Both the position numbers and the translations under genes were made by a program. Below, in pieces: positions 49,508 through 58,550 of a stretch of 64,000 nt of DNA (positions are counted from its first letter, which is position 1; every line of letters starts with the position of its first letter). The notes below the pieces were generated by a model. That model was not told the DNA's origin. It worked only from the letters and a program-made list of their open reading frames with translations, and made no database searches. Where the stretch lies: NCBI RefSeq assembly GCF_000737335.2, contig NZ_JMCC02000020.1:32967-96966 (forward strand), written 5' to 3'. Source of the stretch: Enhygromyxa salina. Lineage in GTDB: Bacteria; Myxococcota_A; Polyangia; Nannocystales; Nannocystaceae.

Positions 49508-51544
49508 ATGCGCATCGCGTTCACCCACAACCTCCAACTCAGCGACGCCGAGGAAGAGGCAGAATTCGACACGCCGGCGACGGTGGAGATGATGACCCGC
49601 GCCCTGCGCAATCTGGGTCACGAGGTCGAGCCGCTCGAGGTCTCGGGCCCGGCTTCCCGGGTCGTCGCCCGGCTCGAGGCGCTCGCCCCCGACCTGGTGT
49701 TCAACACCGCGGAGGGCTCGCGCGGTCGGTTTCGCGAGGCGTTCTTCCCGGCGCTGTTCGACCGCTTGTCGCTGCCCTTCACCGGCTCGGACGCGTGGGT
49801 CTGCGCGCTGACCCTGGACAAACACCTGAGCAAGCTGTTGGTCCAGCAGCACGGCGTCAAGACCCCGCGCTGGCGCTTCGTCGAGCGCATGTCGGATCTC
49901 GAGGGCATCGAGCTGCGGTTTCCGGTCATCGCCAAGCCCAACTACGAGGGCAGCTCCAAGGGCGTCACCGTGGACTCGGTCGTCGAGGATCTGGCCGGCC
50001 TGCGCCGGCTCGCCTTCGATCTGCTCGGGCGGTTCCCAACCGGGTTGCTCGTCGAAGAGTTCATCGTGGGCCGCGACATCGTCGTGCCGTTCTTGGAGAA
50101 GGCCTCGGCCCAGACAGGCGGCGTCTTGACCCCGGCCAGCTACCGATGGGACGCCGAAGCGATCGCGGGCCGCAAGTACCAGCTGTACGACTACGAGCTC
50201 AAGACCACCAACTACATGGCGACCCACGTCGACGTGCCGGCGACGATCACCGAAGCCCAGACCGCCGAGGCCATGCGCATGAGCCAGGTCGCGTTTCGGG
50301 CGCTCGGCTGCCGCGACGTTGGGCGCATTGATCTGCGCCTCGCCGACACCGGCGAGCTCTACTTCATCGAGATCAACGCCCTGCCCAGCCTCGAGTCCGG
50401 CGCGTCGATCTATGAATCGGCCAAGCTCGCTGGCCTCGAGACCCCCGAGGCCGTGCTCGGCACCGTGGTCGAGAGCGCCGCCGAGCGGTTTGGGCTGAAG
50501 ATGACCCGCAAGAAGCGGCGGCCCAAGATCCGGGTTGGGCTCGCCTACAACCTGCGGCGCACGCAGACGACGGGGGAGGGCGGCGCCGACGTCGAGGCCG
50601 AGTACGACACCCCCGAGACGATCAGCGCGCTCAAGCTGGCGATCGCCTCATACGGGCACGAGGTCGTCGATCTCGAGGCAACCCCCGAGCTCGTTGCGAT
50701 CTTGCCCGCGTCTGGCGTCGACGTGGTGTTCAACGTCGCCGAGGGCACGGCCGGGCGGTTCCGCGAGGCCCAGGTGCCTGCGTTGCTCGAGCTGCTGGGG
50801 ATCCCCTACACCGGCTCGGATCCAACCGCGCTCTCGCTCGGGCTCGACAAGAGCCTGGCCAAGAAGGTCGTGCGCCAGGCGGGCTTCCTGACCCCCGACG
50901 AGTTCGTGATGACCACCGGCAAGGAGCGGCTGCCCAAGGGCATGAACTTCCCGGTGATCATCAAGCCGCTCGCCGAGGGCAGCTCGAAGGGGATCCTGGA
51001 CAGCAGCGTGTGCGTCGACGAGGCCGGCCTGCGCGAGGTGGCCCAGCGCGCGGTGGGGACCTACGGCCAAGCGATGCTGGTCGAGACCTACCTGCCCGGC
51101 CGCGAGTTCACGGTCGCGCTGCTTGGCGAGCGGCGGCCACGGGTGCTGCCGCCGATGGAGATCCTGTTCACGGCCGAGGCGGGCAAGCTGCCGATCTACT
51201 CGTTCGAGAGCAAGTTCGAGAGCAAGGGGGTCGCGTTCGAGTGCCCGGCGAAGACCGATCCGGCGCTGGGCCGCGAGCTCGAGCGCGTCGCCAAGGGCGT
51301 GTTCACGGCGCTCGGCTGTCGGGACGTCGCCCGCATTGATCTGCGGCTCGACGCCCAGGGGCGCGTGGCCTTCATCGAGTGCAACCCGCTGCCCGGGTTG
51401 TCGCCGGGGTTCTCGGACATGTGTGTGATCGCCGAGAAGGCCGGGATCGACTATCGGACCTTGGTCGGCGAGATCCTCGCGCCCGCGCTCCGCCGGCTGC
51501 GGCACCAGCAGCGCCAGCGCTCGATCGCCGGGCGGCTCAGCTAG
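49508..51544 (+). CDS. Tandem-duplicated D-Ala-D-Ala-ligase-like ATP-grasp protein
   Basis: The protein has 678 residues and two complete ATP-grasp copies. Copy 1 (residues ~1-325) starts MRIAFTHNL and contains PDLVFNTAEGSRGRFREA, LPFTGSD, PVIAKPNYEGSSKGV, LVEEFIVGRDI and RIDLRLADTGELYFIEINALPS. Copy 2 (residues ~345-660) repeats the same order: RVGLAYNLRRTQ, VDVVFNVAEGTAGRFREA, IPYTGSD, PVIIKPLAEGSSKGI, VETYLPGREF and RIDLRLDAQGRVAFIECNPLPG. Each copy has the D-Ala-D-Ala ligase loop (GSSKG) and metal ligands (E-x-N). Such fusions join two amino acids or peptides by ATP use; the product is not predictable. There is no signal peptide. Confidence 0.9.
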   Translation: MRIAFTHNLQLSDAEEEAEFDTPATVEMMTRALRNLGHEVEPLEVSGPASRVVARLEALAPDLVFNTAEGSRGRFREAFFPALFDRLSLPFTGSDAWVCALTLDKHLSKLLVQQHGVKTPRWRFVERMSDLEGIELRFPVIAKPNYEGSSKGVTVDSVVEDLAGLRRLAFDLLGRFPTGLLVEEFIVGRDIVVPFLEKASAQTGGVLTPASYRWDAEAIAGRKYQLYDYELKTTNYMATHVDVPATITEAQTAEAMRMSQVAFRALGCRDVGRIDLRLADTGELYFIEINALPSLESGASIYESAKLAGLETPEAVLGTVVESAAERFGLKMTRKKRRPKIRVGLAYNLRRTQTTGEGGADVEAEYDTPETISALKLAIASYGHEVVDLEATPELVAILPASGVDVVFNVAEGTAGRFREAQVPALLELLGIPYTGSDPTALSLGLDKSLAKKVVRQAGFLTPDEFVMTTGKERLPKGMNFPVIIKPLAEGSSKGILDSSVCVDEAGLREVAQRAVGTYGQAMLVETYLPGREFTVALLGERRPRVLPPMEILFTAEAGKLPIYSFESKFESKGVAFECPAKTDPALGRELERVAKGVFTALGCRDVARIDLRLDAQGRVAFIECNPLPGLSPGFSDMCVIAEKAGIDYRTLVGEILAPALRRLRHQQRQRSIAGRLS

Positions 51545-51594
51545 TCAGCGGCCAGCGCTTCGAGTCGCATGCAACACTTCGTCGGTGGCCGGCA

Positions 51595-51600
51595 TACCGT
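51595..51600 (+). promoter_or_regulatory. -10-like TACCGT box, leaderless-type
   Basis: TACCGT ends 6 bases before ATG 51607 with no Shine-Dalgarno in between. No strong -35 is visible. Confidence 0.3.
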
Positions 51601-51606
51601 CGATGC

Positions 51607-53085
51607 ATGATGAACAAGGGCGAAGCGGCGATCCTCACCGAGCTCGAGTGGCTGCGGCGATTTGCGAGCACGCTCGCGCAGCCGGGTGACCAGGACGATC
51701 TGGTCCAGGCGACGCTGTTGTCAGCCTGGCGTCGCCCCCCACGAGCCGAGGCGGAACCCGGGGCAGAACCCGGCGCAGAACAGCGATCGCTGCGACCGTG
51801 GTTGGCGACGGTCGCTCGCAACCAGGCCCGCATGGTTGCTCGGGGCCGGCAGCGACGCGAGCGACGCGAGCGCGAGGCCGACCCGGCCACCGCCGGACCG
51901 GAGCTCGACGCTGAACTCGACCGCGTCCGTGTACTTCGCAGCGTGCTCGACGCGCTCGATCGGCTGCCCGAGCTCGACCGCAAGATCATCATGCGCCGGT
52001 TCTTCCACGAGGAGAACGCGACGCAGATCGGCGACAAGCTCGGCATTCCAGCCGCGACGGTCCGCTCTCGTCTGCGTCGCTCACTCGCGCAGCTGCGATC
52101 CAGCCTCGACGAGCGCCACGACGGTCGGCGCGACGCGTGGGCGCTGGTCCTGATCGGACCCGCCGCAGCCCCGGTGACCGCGACTGGAGCGATCAACATG
52201 AGCATCACGACGAAGATCATCCTCACGATTGCGGGTATTTCCACGGCCAGCGCTGGCCTGTGGTGGGTGCTCGCGCACGCCGACGAGCCCGAACTCGAGC
52301 CCGAGCCCGAGCCCGAGCCCGTCATCACACCAAGCGCGGTCGCGCCCGAGCCCCTCGACGACAGCCCCCGAGGACAATGGGAACAGCGTCGCTCGCAGAT
52401 CCGCTCGTCACTCGCGAGCAAACCCGAACACGACAGCCGTGAGCGGACAGCTGGGCCACTGGCCGACCAGCAGCTGCGCGCCGACGCGTGGCGTGGCTTT
52501 CATCTGTTGGCCCGCGCATGCATGGACGACGTCGGCGCGAGCGCGAGCGGGGCGATCTCACTGTCGGCGCGCATCATTGGCGACCCGGAAGTCGGCACGA
52601 TCTTCGAGTCAGTCGAGGTGGTGGCCGAGACCGTCGATGACGCCGAGGTGCTCGAGTGCTTGACGGAGTCGATGTACGCGTACGTTGGGGCCAAGCCGCC
52701 GACCGCAATCGAAGTTGACTTCGCGCCGACGATGCAATGGGTGGGTCAGCGCGACGACGAGACCGACGACGAGGAGCAGCTCCGCACGCAGCAACGCATG
52801 TTTGACGCGATCATTGGGGCCCACTACGCCGAGGTCGCCTTTTGTGATCGGAAGTCTGGCGCGGACAACCTTGGCTCTCTCGAGATCGTGTTGACGATTG
52901 GCCCCGAACAGCTCGCCGGGCAAGCGCGTGTGATCGCCAGTGATCTACCCAAGCCGGTCGTCGACTGCATCATCGCAGCGAGCCTGCGCTGGGCATTTCC
53001 GGCACAGCTCGCGGGCGCGAGCTTTGGCTACGAGTTCCAGCTACCGGTCGCGGGGCTCGAGCAAGTTCAGCCAAATCGGCGGTAG
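51607..53085 (+). CDS. ECF sigma factor fused to a membrane-anchored C-terminal domain
   Basis: The protein has 492 residues from ATG 51607. Region 2 lies at residues ~8-75 (QDDLVQATLLSAWR, RPWLATVARNQARM). Region 4 lies at ~105-165 (LRSVLDALDRLPELDRKIIM, ATQIGDKLGIPAATVRSRLRRSL). This is an ECF sigma. After residue ~175 comes an Ala-rich hydrophobic stretch and a membrane helix at ~200-222 (TTKIILTIAGISTASAGLWW). An acidic Glu/Pro linker and a ~230-residue C-terminal domain outside the cytoplasm follow (ending with a TonB-like-fold segment FDAIIGAHYAEVAFCDRK). The sigma part is on the cytosolic side, so it would be tethered until released or act in place. No separate anti-sigma gene is adjacent. 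Confidence 0.85.
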   Translation: MMNKGEAAILTELEWLRRFASTLAQPGDQDDLVQATLLSAWRRPPRAEAEPGAEPGAEQRSLRPWLATVARNQARMVARGRQRRERREREADPATAGPELDAELDRVRVLRSVLDALDRLPELDRKIIMRRFFHEENATQIGDKLGIPAATVRSRLRRSLAQLRSSLDERHDGRRDAWALVLIGPAAAPVTATGAINMSITTKIILTIAGISTASAGLWWVLAHADEPELEPEPEPEPVITPSAVAPEPLDDSPRGQWEQRRSQIRSSLASKPEHDSRERTAGPLADQQLRADAWRGFHLLARACMDDVGASASGAISLSARIIGDPEVGTIFESVEVVAETVDDAEVLECLTESMYAYVGAKPPTAIEVDFAPTMQWVGQRDDETDDEEQLRTQQRMFDAIIGAHYAEVAFCDRKSGADNLGSLEIVLTIGPEQLAGQARVIASDLPKPVVDCIIAASLRWAFPAQLAGASFGYEFQLPVAGLEQVQPNRR

Positions 53086-53268
53086 TCGCGTTGCAGACCC
53101 ACCGCCGCCCCGACCCGCCACACAACCCGGTGCCATGGCGCGTTGCCGGCCGCAGGCAGATCGGCGCGCTCCATGTCATGCTGGAATTGCTGGCGGGCTG
53201 ATTCCATCCGAGCCTGGCTGCAACTCCTGCATCTGGGTCGATCTGCGCGAGCGAGCCCGCGCAAATGC

Positions 53269-53297
53269 TTGGTTGCGGTGGGCCGATCGCATAGCGT
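53269..53297 (+). promoter_or_regulatory. Putative promoter, leaderless-type
   Basis: TTGGTT (53269-53274) and TAGCGT (53292-53297) are separated by exactly 17 bases. The -10 box ends 6 bases before ATG 53304. There is no Shine-Dalgarno sequence. Confidence 0.5.
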
Positions 53298-53303
53298 GTG
53301 CTC

Positions 53304-54581
53304 ATGCGCAGCCGCCCGCACTTTGCCACGCTTCTCCTCGCGCTCGCGTCAACGTTCGCCTGCGGTGACGATGCCGCTGGCGTCGCCGACGAGACCGGCG
53401 ACACCTCGACCACCGGGAACGGAGATGGCGACGGCGACGGCGACGGCGATGGCGACGGCGACGGAGACGGCGACCCCGCGCCAAGTCGCGACGAGCTGAT
53501 CGCCGAGCTCGAGCAACCCGGCCCCTACGCGGTCGGCTACAAGCAGCTCGAGCTGACCTACTCGCCCCCCGGCGCGACCGAGCCACGCACGATCCCGGTG
53601 CTCGCCTGGTACCCCGCGGTCGACGACTCCGGGGCCCCACCTGCGATCTACGCCGTCGCCGGGATCGTCGAGATCCCGTCCCCGGCCGCGCTCGATCAGC
53701 CGCCCGTGTCCGCGCTCGGTCCGTTCCCCGTCGCCGTCTACTCGCACGGATCAGGCGGCGAGGCCCTGCTGGCCTATCCCTTCGCCGAGCGCTTCGCCTC
53801 GCACGGCTGGATCATGTTGTCGCCGGCCCACGTCGGGAACACGGCCCTCGACGCGCTCGCGGGCGAGTCTGACTCGCTGATCGAGATCGCCGTCAACCGA
53901 CCCGCGGACATCTCGGCGGTGCTCGACGAGGCTGGGAGTGGGTTCGCGGGCGACGAGCTCGGGGGCGCCACGGATCTGTCGCAGGTGTTCTTGTTCGGCC
54001 ACAGCTTTGGCGGCTACACCACCTTCGCAGCGGGCGGGGCCCAGCTCGCCTACGAGACGCTGTTGGCCGGGTGCTCGGGGGAGACCTGCGCCTACCTCGA
54101 GGATCCAGAGGTCGCGGCTGCGTTCGCAAGCGGGTTTGGCGACGACCGAGTTGACGCGATCGCACCGCAAGCCCCAGCGTTGATCCCCGAACTCGGCGAA
54201 GGCGAGCTCGCGGCGCTCGGGATCCCCACGATGCTGCAGAGCGGCAAGCTGGATCTGACGACGCCTGACGCCACCCAGGCCCAGCCTGCTTGGGACGGCT
54301 TGGCCAACCCAGACGACGTGTGGATCGACCTGCCGTTTGGGGCTCACTACTCGTTCATCACGGTCTGCGACGATCTCAGCCCCGAGCTGCTCGCGGTGTT
54401 CCAGCCCGACAACATGGTCGATGGCTGTGGCCCCGACTTCACGCCGACGAGCGAGCTGGTCCCTGTGCTCACGACCTACTTACTCGCGTTCGCGCGCGCG
54501 CATGTGCTGGGCGAGTTGGCGTGGACGGCGGTGTTCGACGGCGACGCCCTGCATCCCGAGGTGGATCTGCATCGCCACTGA
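53304..54581 (+). CDS. Alpha/beta-hydrolase lipoprotein (PAF-acetylhydrolase-like)
   Basis: The protein has 425 residues. The lipobox is LALASTFAC. Residues ~25-55 are a TGDTS then (GD)n linker. The hydrolase domain has PVLAWYPAVDDSG, FPVAVYSHGSGGEAL (oxyanion region), the nucleophile elbow GHSFGG (Ser near residue 234), the acid strand in TMLQSGKLDLTTPDA, and a His candidate in FGAHYSF. It resembles PAF-acetylhydrolase/dienelactone-hydrolase-like esterases that sit on the cell surface. The substrate is unknown. The extra loop CSGETCAYLED could carry a disulphide. It is monocistronic, with a leaderless-type promoter. Confidence 0.9.
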   Translation: MRSRPHFATLLLALASTFACGDDAAGVADETGDTSTTGNGDGDGDGDGDGDGDGDGDPAPSRDELIAELEQPGPYAVGYKQLELTYSPPGATEPRTIPVLAWYPAVDDSGAPPAIYAVAGIVEIPSPAALDQPPVSALGPFPVAVYSHGSGGEALLAYPFAERFASHGWIMLSPAHVGNTALDALAGESDSLIEIAVNRPADISAVLDEAGSGFAGDELGGATDLSQVFLFGHSFGGYTTFAAGGAQLAYETLLAGCSGETCAYLEDPEVAAAFASGFGDDRVDAIAPQAPALIPELGEGELAALGIPTMLQSGKLDLTTPDATQAQPAWDGLANPDDVWIDLPFGAHYSFITVCDDLSPELLAVFQPDNMVDGCGPDFTPTSELVPVLTTYLLAFARAHVLGELAWTAVFDGDALHPEVDLHRH

Positions 54582-54927
54582 TCGTCAAAGCTGTGTGCAC
54601 AATGACGCTAGTTGCAGCCGCCTGCTGCGATTTGCGATCTGGGGCAGGCGGACATCTCACGGGGCTATCATGCCCCGCATCGAGTCCGTCGCGTGCGTCG
54701 CATCGACATCACAGATCCACTTGCAGACTGTATGTGAGCAAGTTTGGGACGATCTGGGCGAACGCGGCGATCACGGATCGCAGGATCGCGAGCGGGGGTG
54801 CCCGACCACAGCCGGATAAACACCTGCAATTGACCCGCTGGAAATTGCGAAATGATCAACACACCGCGAAACCCACCGCGCACGTTTTGCTTTGACTTTG
54901 CAGCGCTCGACTCTGTAAACGGTCTAC
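54582..54927. other. 346-base intergenic stretch with hairpins and a promoter
   Basis: No gene is recognised. 54618-54625 (CCGCCTGC) and 54644-54651 (GCAGGCGG) form an 8-base perfect stem 37 bases after the hydrolase stop. A smaller one has arms 54660-54665 and 54672-54677. These are candidate terminators without T-runs. The right end holds the promoter at 54892-54919. The middle is of mixed base composition with no coding signal. Confidence 0.5.
54892..54919 (+). promoter_or_regulatory. Putative sigma-70 promoter, leaderless-type
   Basis: TTGACT (54892-54897) and TGTAAA (54914-54919) have a 16-base spacer. The -10 box ends 8 bases before ATG 54928. It is the best -35 match to TTGACA among the promoter-like sites in the window. 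Confidence 0.5.
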
Positions 54928-56157
54928 ATGGATGCTTCCCCCAGGTCCGCCCGCCGGACCCTTGGCCTTGCGTGCGTCTCTTCGTTGGCCTTCGCGCTTG
55001 TCTGGGCTGGCGGCATTGCCTGCTCGCCTGAACAGGAGCCAGAGCTGGCTCGCGCGCTGATCGGGCCCGAGGGCGGGTCGGTCAGCGGTGGCGGCGTGAC
55101 GGTTGACGTCCCCGCGGGCGCGCTGGCGGTCGAGACAGAGATCATCCTGCGGCGGGCCGAGACCTCGCTCAGCACCTCTGGCTACGAGCAGCTTGGCGAC
55201 ACCGTCACGATCGAGCCCGCGGATCTGCGCTTGGCCCTGCCGGCGACCGTGACCGTCGCGGGCAGCGGCACCGACACCAGCGTGCTGGTGTCGGCCGTCG
55301 AGCGGACGGTGGCCTACGAGGGCAACGTCGCCTACGTCGAGTACCTGGGCGACGTCGCGCTGGCGAGCACGGGCACCCCCACGATCACGCTGGTCGAGCC
55401 CGAGCTCGGTGCCTCGCCAAGCCAGGCGGGCGGCAACTTCGTCGACAACCTCCACTTCGAGCTCGATCTCGACGGCACCCATCGCGTGGATCTGCTGATC
55501 ACCGCGTGGGACTTTGACGGCGAGCAGACCGTGCTCAACGGCAAGGGCCACTGCGGCTTCAAGCTCGCGCAGCTCGAGGGCGGGAGCCTCACGACCGGCT
55601 GCGCGGCGGGGGTGCTGACCGCCTCGATCAACGCCGCGGGCGACCACGTGTCGTTTGACGTGCTGCCGCTCCACGCTCCGGCCATCGACGCGCCAGTCAG
55701 CGTTGGCGTGATCGCGGGTGGCGACGACCTCGCCTACAACCTGGGCTATTTCAAGTTCGACACGGGCAGCTGCTACCTGCAAGAGTGCGACGGCAACGGC
55801 ACCTGCGTCGACAACGGCGAGCCGCAGTGCGAGTGCGCCGAAGGCTTCGCGCAGCCGGTTGATGACCCGCTCGCGTGCGCCTGCGTACCCCAGTGTGACG
55901 GCCGATCGTGTGGGTCGGACTCGTGCGGCGGCAGCTGTGGCGACTGCGGCATGGACGAGATGTGCGTCTATGCCGAGGGCCAGTGCGTGCCCATGACCGG
56001 CGACGGAGACGGAGACGGCGACGGCGACGGCGACGGGGATGGCGACACGGGCGACGGGGATGGCGACACGGGCGACGGCGATGGCGACACGGGCGACGGG
56101 GACGGCGATGGCGACGGGGATGGCGACGGAGACGGAGACGGAGACACGGGTCCGTGA
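54928..56157 (+). CDS. ZU5-like lipoprotein with EGF-like Cys region and C-terminal Gly-Asp tail
   Basis: The protein has 409 residues. The signal ends ALVWAGGIAC, a lipobox. Residues ~45-100 show the ZU5-like start GPEGGSVSGGGVTVDVPAGALAV. A beta domain continues to residue ~285. Residues ~285-355 are Cys-rich with EGF-like spacing (CYLQECDGNGTCVDNGEPQC, CDGRSCGSDSCGGSCGDC). The last ~55 residues are (GD)n units separated by T, an arrangement opposite to the other lipoproteins, where the GD stretch follows the lipobox. ZU5-like domains are beta modules for protein binding. The role is unknown. It precedes the DUF1592-type/DUF1501 pair by 70 bases and might be co-expressed with it. Confidence 0.85.
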   Translation: MDASPRSARRTLGLACVSSLAFALVWAGGIACSPEQEPELARALIGPEGGSVSGGGVTVDVPAGALAVETEIILRRAETSLSTSGYEQLGDTVTIEPADLRLALPATVTVAGSGTDTSVLVSAVERTVAYEGNVAYVEYLGDVALASTGTPTITLVEPELGASPSQAGGNFVDNLHFELDLDGTHRVDLLITAWDFDGEQTVLNGKGHCGFKLAQLEGGSLTTGCAAGVLTASINAAGDHVSFDVLPLHAPAIDAPVSVGVIAGGDDLAYNLGYFKFDTGSCYLQECDGNGTCVDNGEPQCECAEGFAQPVDDPLACACVPQCDGRSCGSDSCGGSCGDCGMDEMCVYAEGQCVPMTGDGDGDGDGDGDGDGDTGDGDGDTGDGDGDTGDGDGDGDGDGDGDGDGDTGP

Positions 56158-56227
56158 CCGATCTGCGCGCGTGAATTGAAGACATCAGATTAGGGACTTT
56201 CTAGGGGATCTTCGGGAGCTACAGATC

Positions 56228-58531
56228 ATGACCAGGTATCGACAGCGTGACCTTCGAACCATCGGGGCCTTCGTCCTCGTCCTCGGGAGCATCGGCCTTT
56301 CTGGCTGCGCGGCCGAGCCAGCGGAGGAGTGCGTCTCCAACGAGGACTTCTTCAAAGAGAAGATCTGGGCGCCGGTGATGTCCCAACAGTGCATCACTTG
56401 TCACAGCCCGACCGGCGTGGCCAAGAGCTCGCAGTTCGTGCTGCAGTCCTCGGACTGGACCGGCTACCTCGAGGCCAACCTCGCCACGGTCGAGCGCCTC
56501 GCCAAGCTCGAGTACGAGGGCGAGCCGTGGCTGCTCGTCAAGCCAACCAACACGATCGAGCACGGCGGCGGCGTCCAGATCGAGCGCGGCAGCGCTGAGT
56601 ACGATGCGTTCGTCGAGCTCGTCGATCGCATCAAGAACCCGGTCGAGTGCGTTGACGACAACAGCAGCAGTCAGGCGTACTTCGCCGACGTCGAGACGAT
56701 CACCGACGTCGAGACCCTGCGCAAGGCCAGCCTCGCGCTGGTCGGCCGGCTGCCAACCCCCGAAGAGCAGCTCGCGGTCCAAAACGGCGGGCTCGAGGCG
56801 CTCGATCTCGTGCTCGACGGCATGATGACCGAAGAGGTGTTCTACGACCGCCTCGTCGAGCTCTACAACGATCACTTCTTGACGGATCGCTACCTGCCAA
56901 ACGTCGACGCGATCGACCTGCTCGACGGCGAGGACTACCCCGGCAGCTACTGGTTCGAGGCGATCGAGGACGAGAGCGAGCGCAACCTGGCGCGCCGTCG
57001 CAGCAACGAAGCCGTGGCCCGCGAGTCGCTCGAGCTCGTCGCCCACGTGGTCCGCAACGATCGGCCCTTCACCGAGATCCTCACCGCTGACTACACGCTG
57101 GTGAACCCCTACTCGGCCAAGGTCTACGGCATCAACGCCAACTTCAAGGACCAGACCGACACCAACGAGTGGGTTGAAGCCAAGCTCAGCGGGATCCCCC
57201 ACTCGGGCGTGCTCACCTCGCACATCTGGCTCAATCGGTTCCCGACCACGGCGACCAACCGCAACCGCCACCGCTCGCGGATGGTGTTCAAGCTGTTCTT
57301 GGCGACCGACGTGCTCAAGCTGGCCGAGCGGCCGATCGACCCGACCTCGATCGAGGACTTCAACCCCACGCGCGAGAGTGACGCGTGCACGGTCTGCCAC
57401 GCCAACATCGATCCCGTCGCGGGCGCCCTGCAAAACTGGGATGACCAGGGTCGCTACCGCCCGCCAGAGATGGGCTGGTACCAAGAGATGTTCGCGCCTG
57501 GCTTCGGTGAAGCCGAGCTGCCCGCTGGCGAGAAGCTCGACGCCACCCGCTGGCTGGCCGAGCAGATCATCTCGGATCCACGCTTCGCCGCGTCGCAGGT
57601 CGACATCGTGTTTCAGGGCCTGACCGGCGACGCGCCGCTGCGCGAGCCAAGCGACGCCGCCGCGGTCGACTACCTGGGCCGCCTGGTCGCCTTCGACGCC
57701 CAAAACGACGAGCTGCAGCGCATCGCCGACGCCTTCACCGAGTCGGAGTTCGACCTCAAGGTCGTCATCAAAGAGATCGTCAAGTCGCCCTATTACCGGG
57801 CCAAGAGCTTCAACCCGGGTTGGAGCGAGGAGCAGCAGAACTCGCCCGAGGCTGCGCAGCGGCTGGCCGAGCTGGCCCCGGTTGGGACCGCGCGGTTCTT
57901 GTCGCCCGAGCAGCTCGAGCGCAAGGTCGAGGCCGTGACCGGCTACCCCTGGCAATCCTCGGTCAACAGCACCACCTACCTGCTCGACTTCAACGAGTAC
58001 CGGATCTTCTACGGTGGCATCGACTCCGACACGATCGTCGAGCGCATGACCGTTCCCAACGGGATCATGACCAACGTCGCGGAGCGGATGGCCAACGAGG
58101 TCTCGTGCTGGAACACCGCCCGCGACTTCACCAAGCCGGCCGCGGTCCGCAACTTGTTCCCCTACATCGATCCAGGCTTCGAGCCCGAGGACGACAACGG
58201 GTTCGAGATCCCCGCGGTCACCGAGGCGATCCGCGTCAACATTCAGCACTTGCACTGGCGTCTGCTCGGCGAGCAGCTCGAGATTGACGATCCAGAGATC
58301 GACCGCAGCTACGCGCTGTTCCTCGAGGTCTGGCGCGACGGCAAGCGCGGGCTCGCGCTCGGCGAGTACCCGGTCGCGCTGCCCAACCAGTGCCAAGCCA
58401 CCCGGGACTTTTGGTCCGACCAGCCGCTCGCCGACGCCGAGCGGATCACCAACGACAGCAGCTACACGATCCGCGCATGGATGGCCGTCATGACCTACAT
58501 GCTCTCGGACTACCGGTTTTTGCACGAATGA
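56228..58531 (+). CDS. DUF1592/DUF1588-type lipoprotein with two c-haem motifs
   Basis: The protein has 767 residues, with GGGAGC as ribosome binding site. The lipobox is LGSIGLSGC (residue 27). A haem site C55-x-x-C-H59 (QQCITCHSP) begins a cytochrome-like N-terminal region. The rest is the DUF1592/DUF1588-type family known from Planctomycetes and Myxobacteria: FYDRLVELYNDHFLTDRYL, SRNRHRSRMVFKLFLATDVL, CTVCHANIDPVAGALQNWDDQGRYR (second haem motif near residue 388), and DFDEYR-like segments. Members are exported and are generally paired with a DUF1501 protein. The chemical role is not established. The stop is 19 bases before the next gene, which is a DUF1501 gene. Confidence 0.88.
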   Translation: MTRYRQRDLRTIGAFVLVLGSIGLSGCAAEPAEECVSNEDFFKEKIWAPVMSQQCITCHSPTGVAKSSQFVLQSSDWTGYLEANLATVERLAKLEYEGEPWLLVKPTNTIEHGGGVQIERGSAEYDAFVELVDRIKNPVECVDDNSSSQAYFADVETITDVETLRKASLALVGRLPTPEEQLAVQNGGLEALDLVLDGMMTEEVFYDRLVELYNDHFLTDRYLPNVDAIDLLDGEDYPGSYWFEAIEDESERNLARRRSNEAVARESLELVAHVVRNDRPFTEILTADYTLVNPYSAKVYGINANFKDQTDTNEWVEAKLSGIPHSGVLTSHIWLNRFPTTATNRNRHRSRMVFKLFLATDVLKLAERPIDPTSIEDFNPTRESDACTVCHANIDPVAGALQNWDDQGRYRPPEMGWYQEMFAPGFGEAELPAGEKLDATRWLAEQIISDPRFAASQVDIVFQGLTGDAPLREPSDAAAVDYLGRLVAFDAQNDELQRIADAFTESEFDLKVVIKEIVKSPYYRAKSFNPGWSEEQQNSPEAAQRLAELAPVGTARFLSPEQLERKVEAVTGYPWQSSVNSTTYLLDFNEYRIFYGGIDSDTIVERMTVPNGIMTNVAERMANEVSCWNTARDFTKPAAVRNLFPYIDPGFEPEDDNGFEIPAVTEAIRVNIQHLHWRLLGEQLEIDDPEIDRSYALFLEVWRDGKRGLALGEYPVALPNQCQATRDFWSDQPLADAERITNDSSYTIRAWMAVMTYMLSDYRFLHE

Positions 58532-58550
58532 GCCACGGAGGACCAACACC

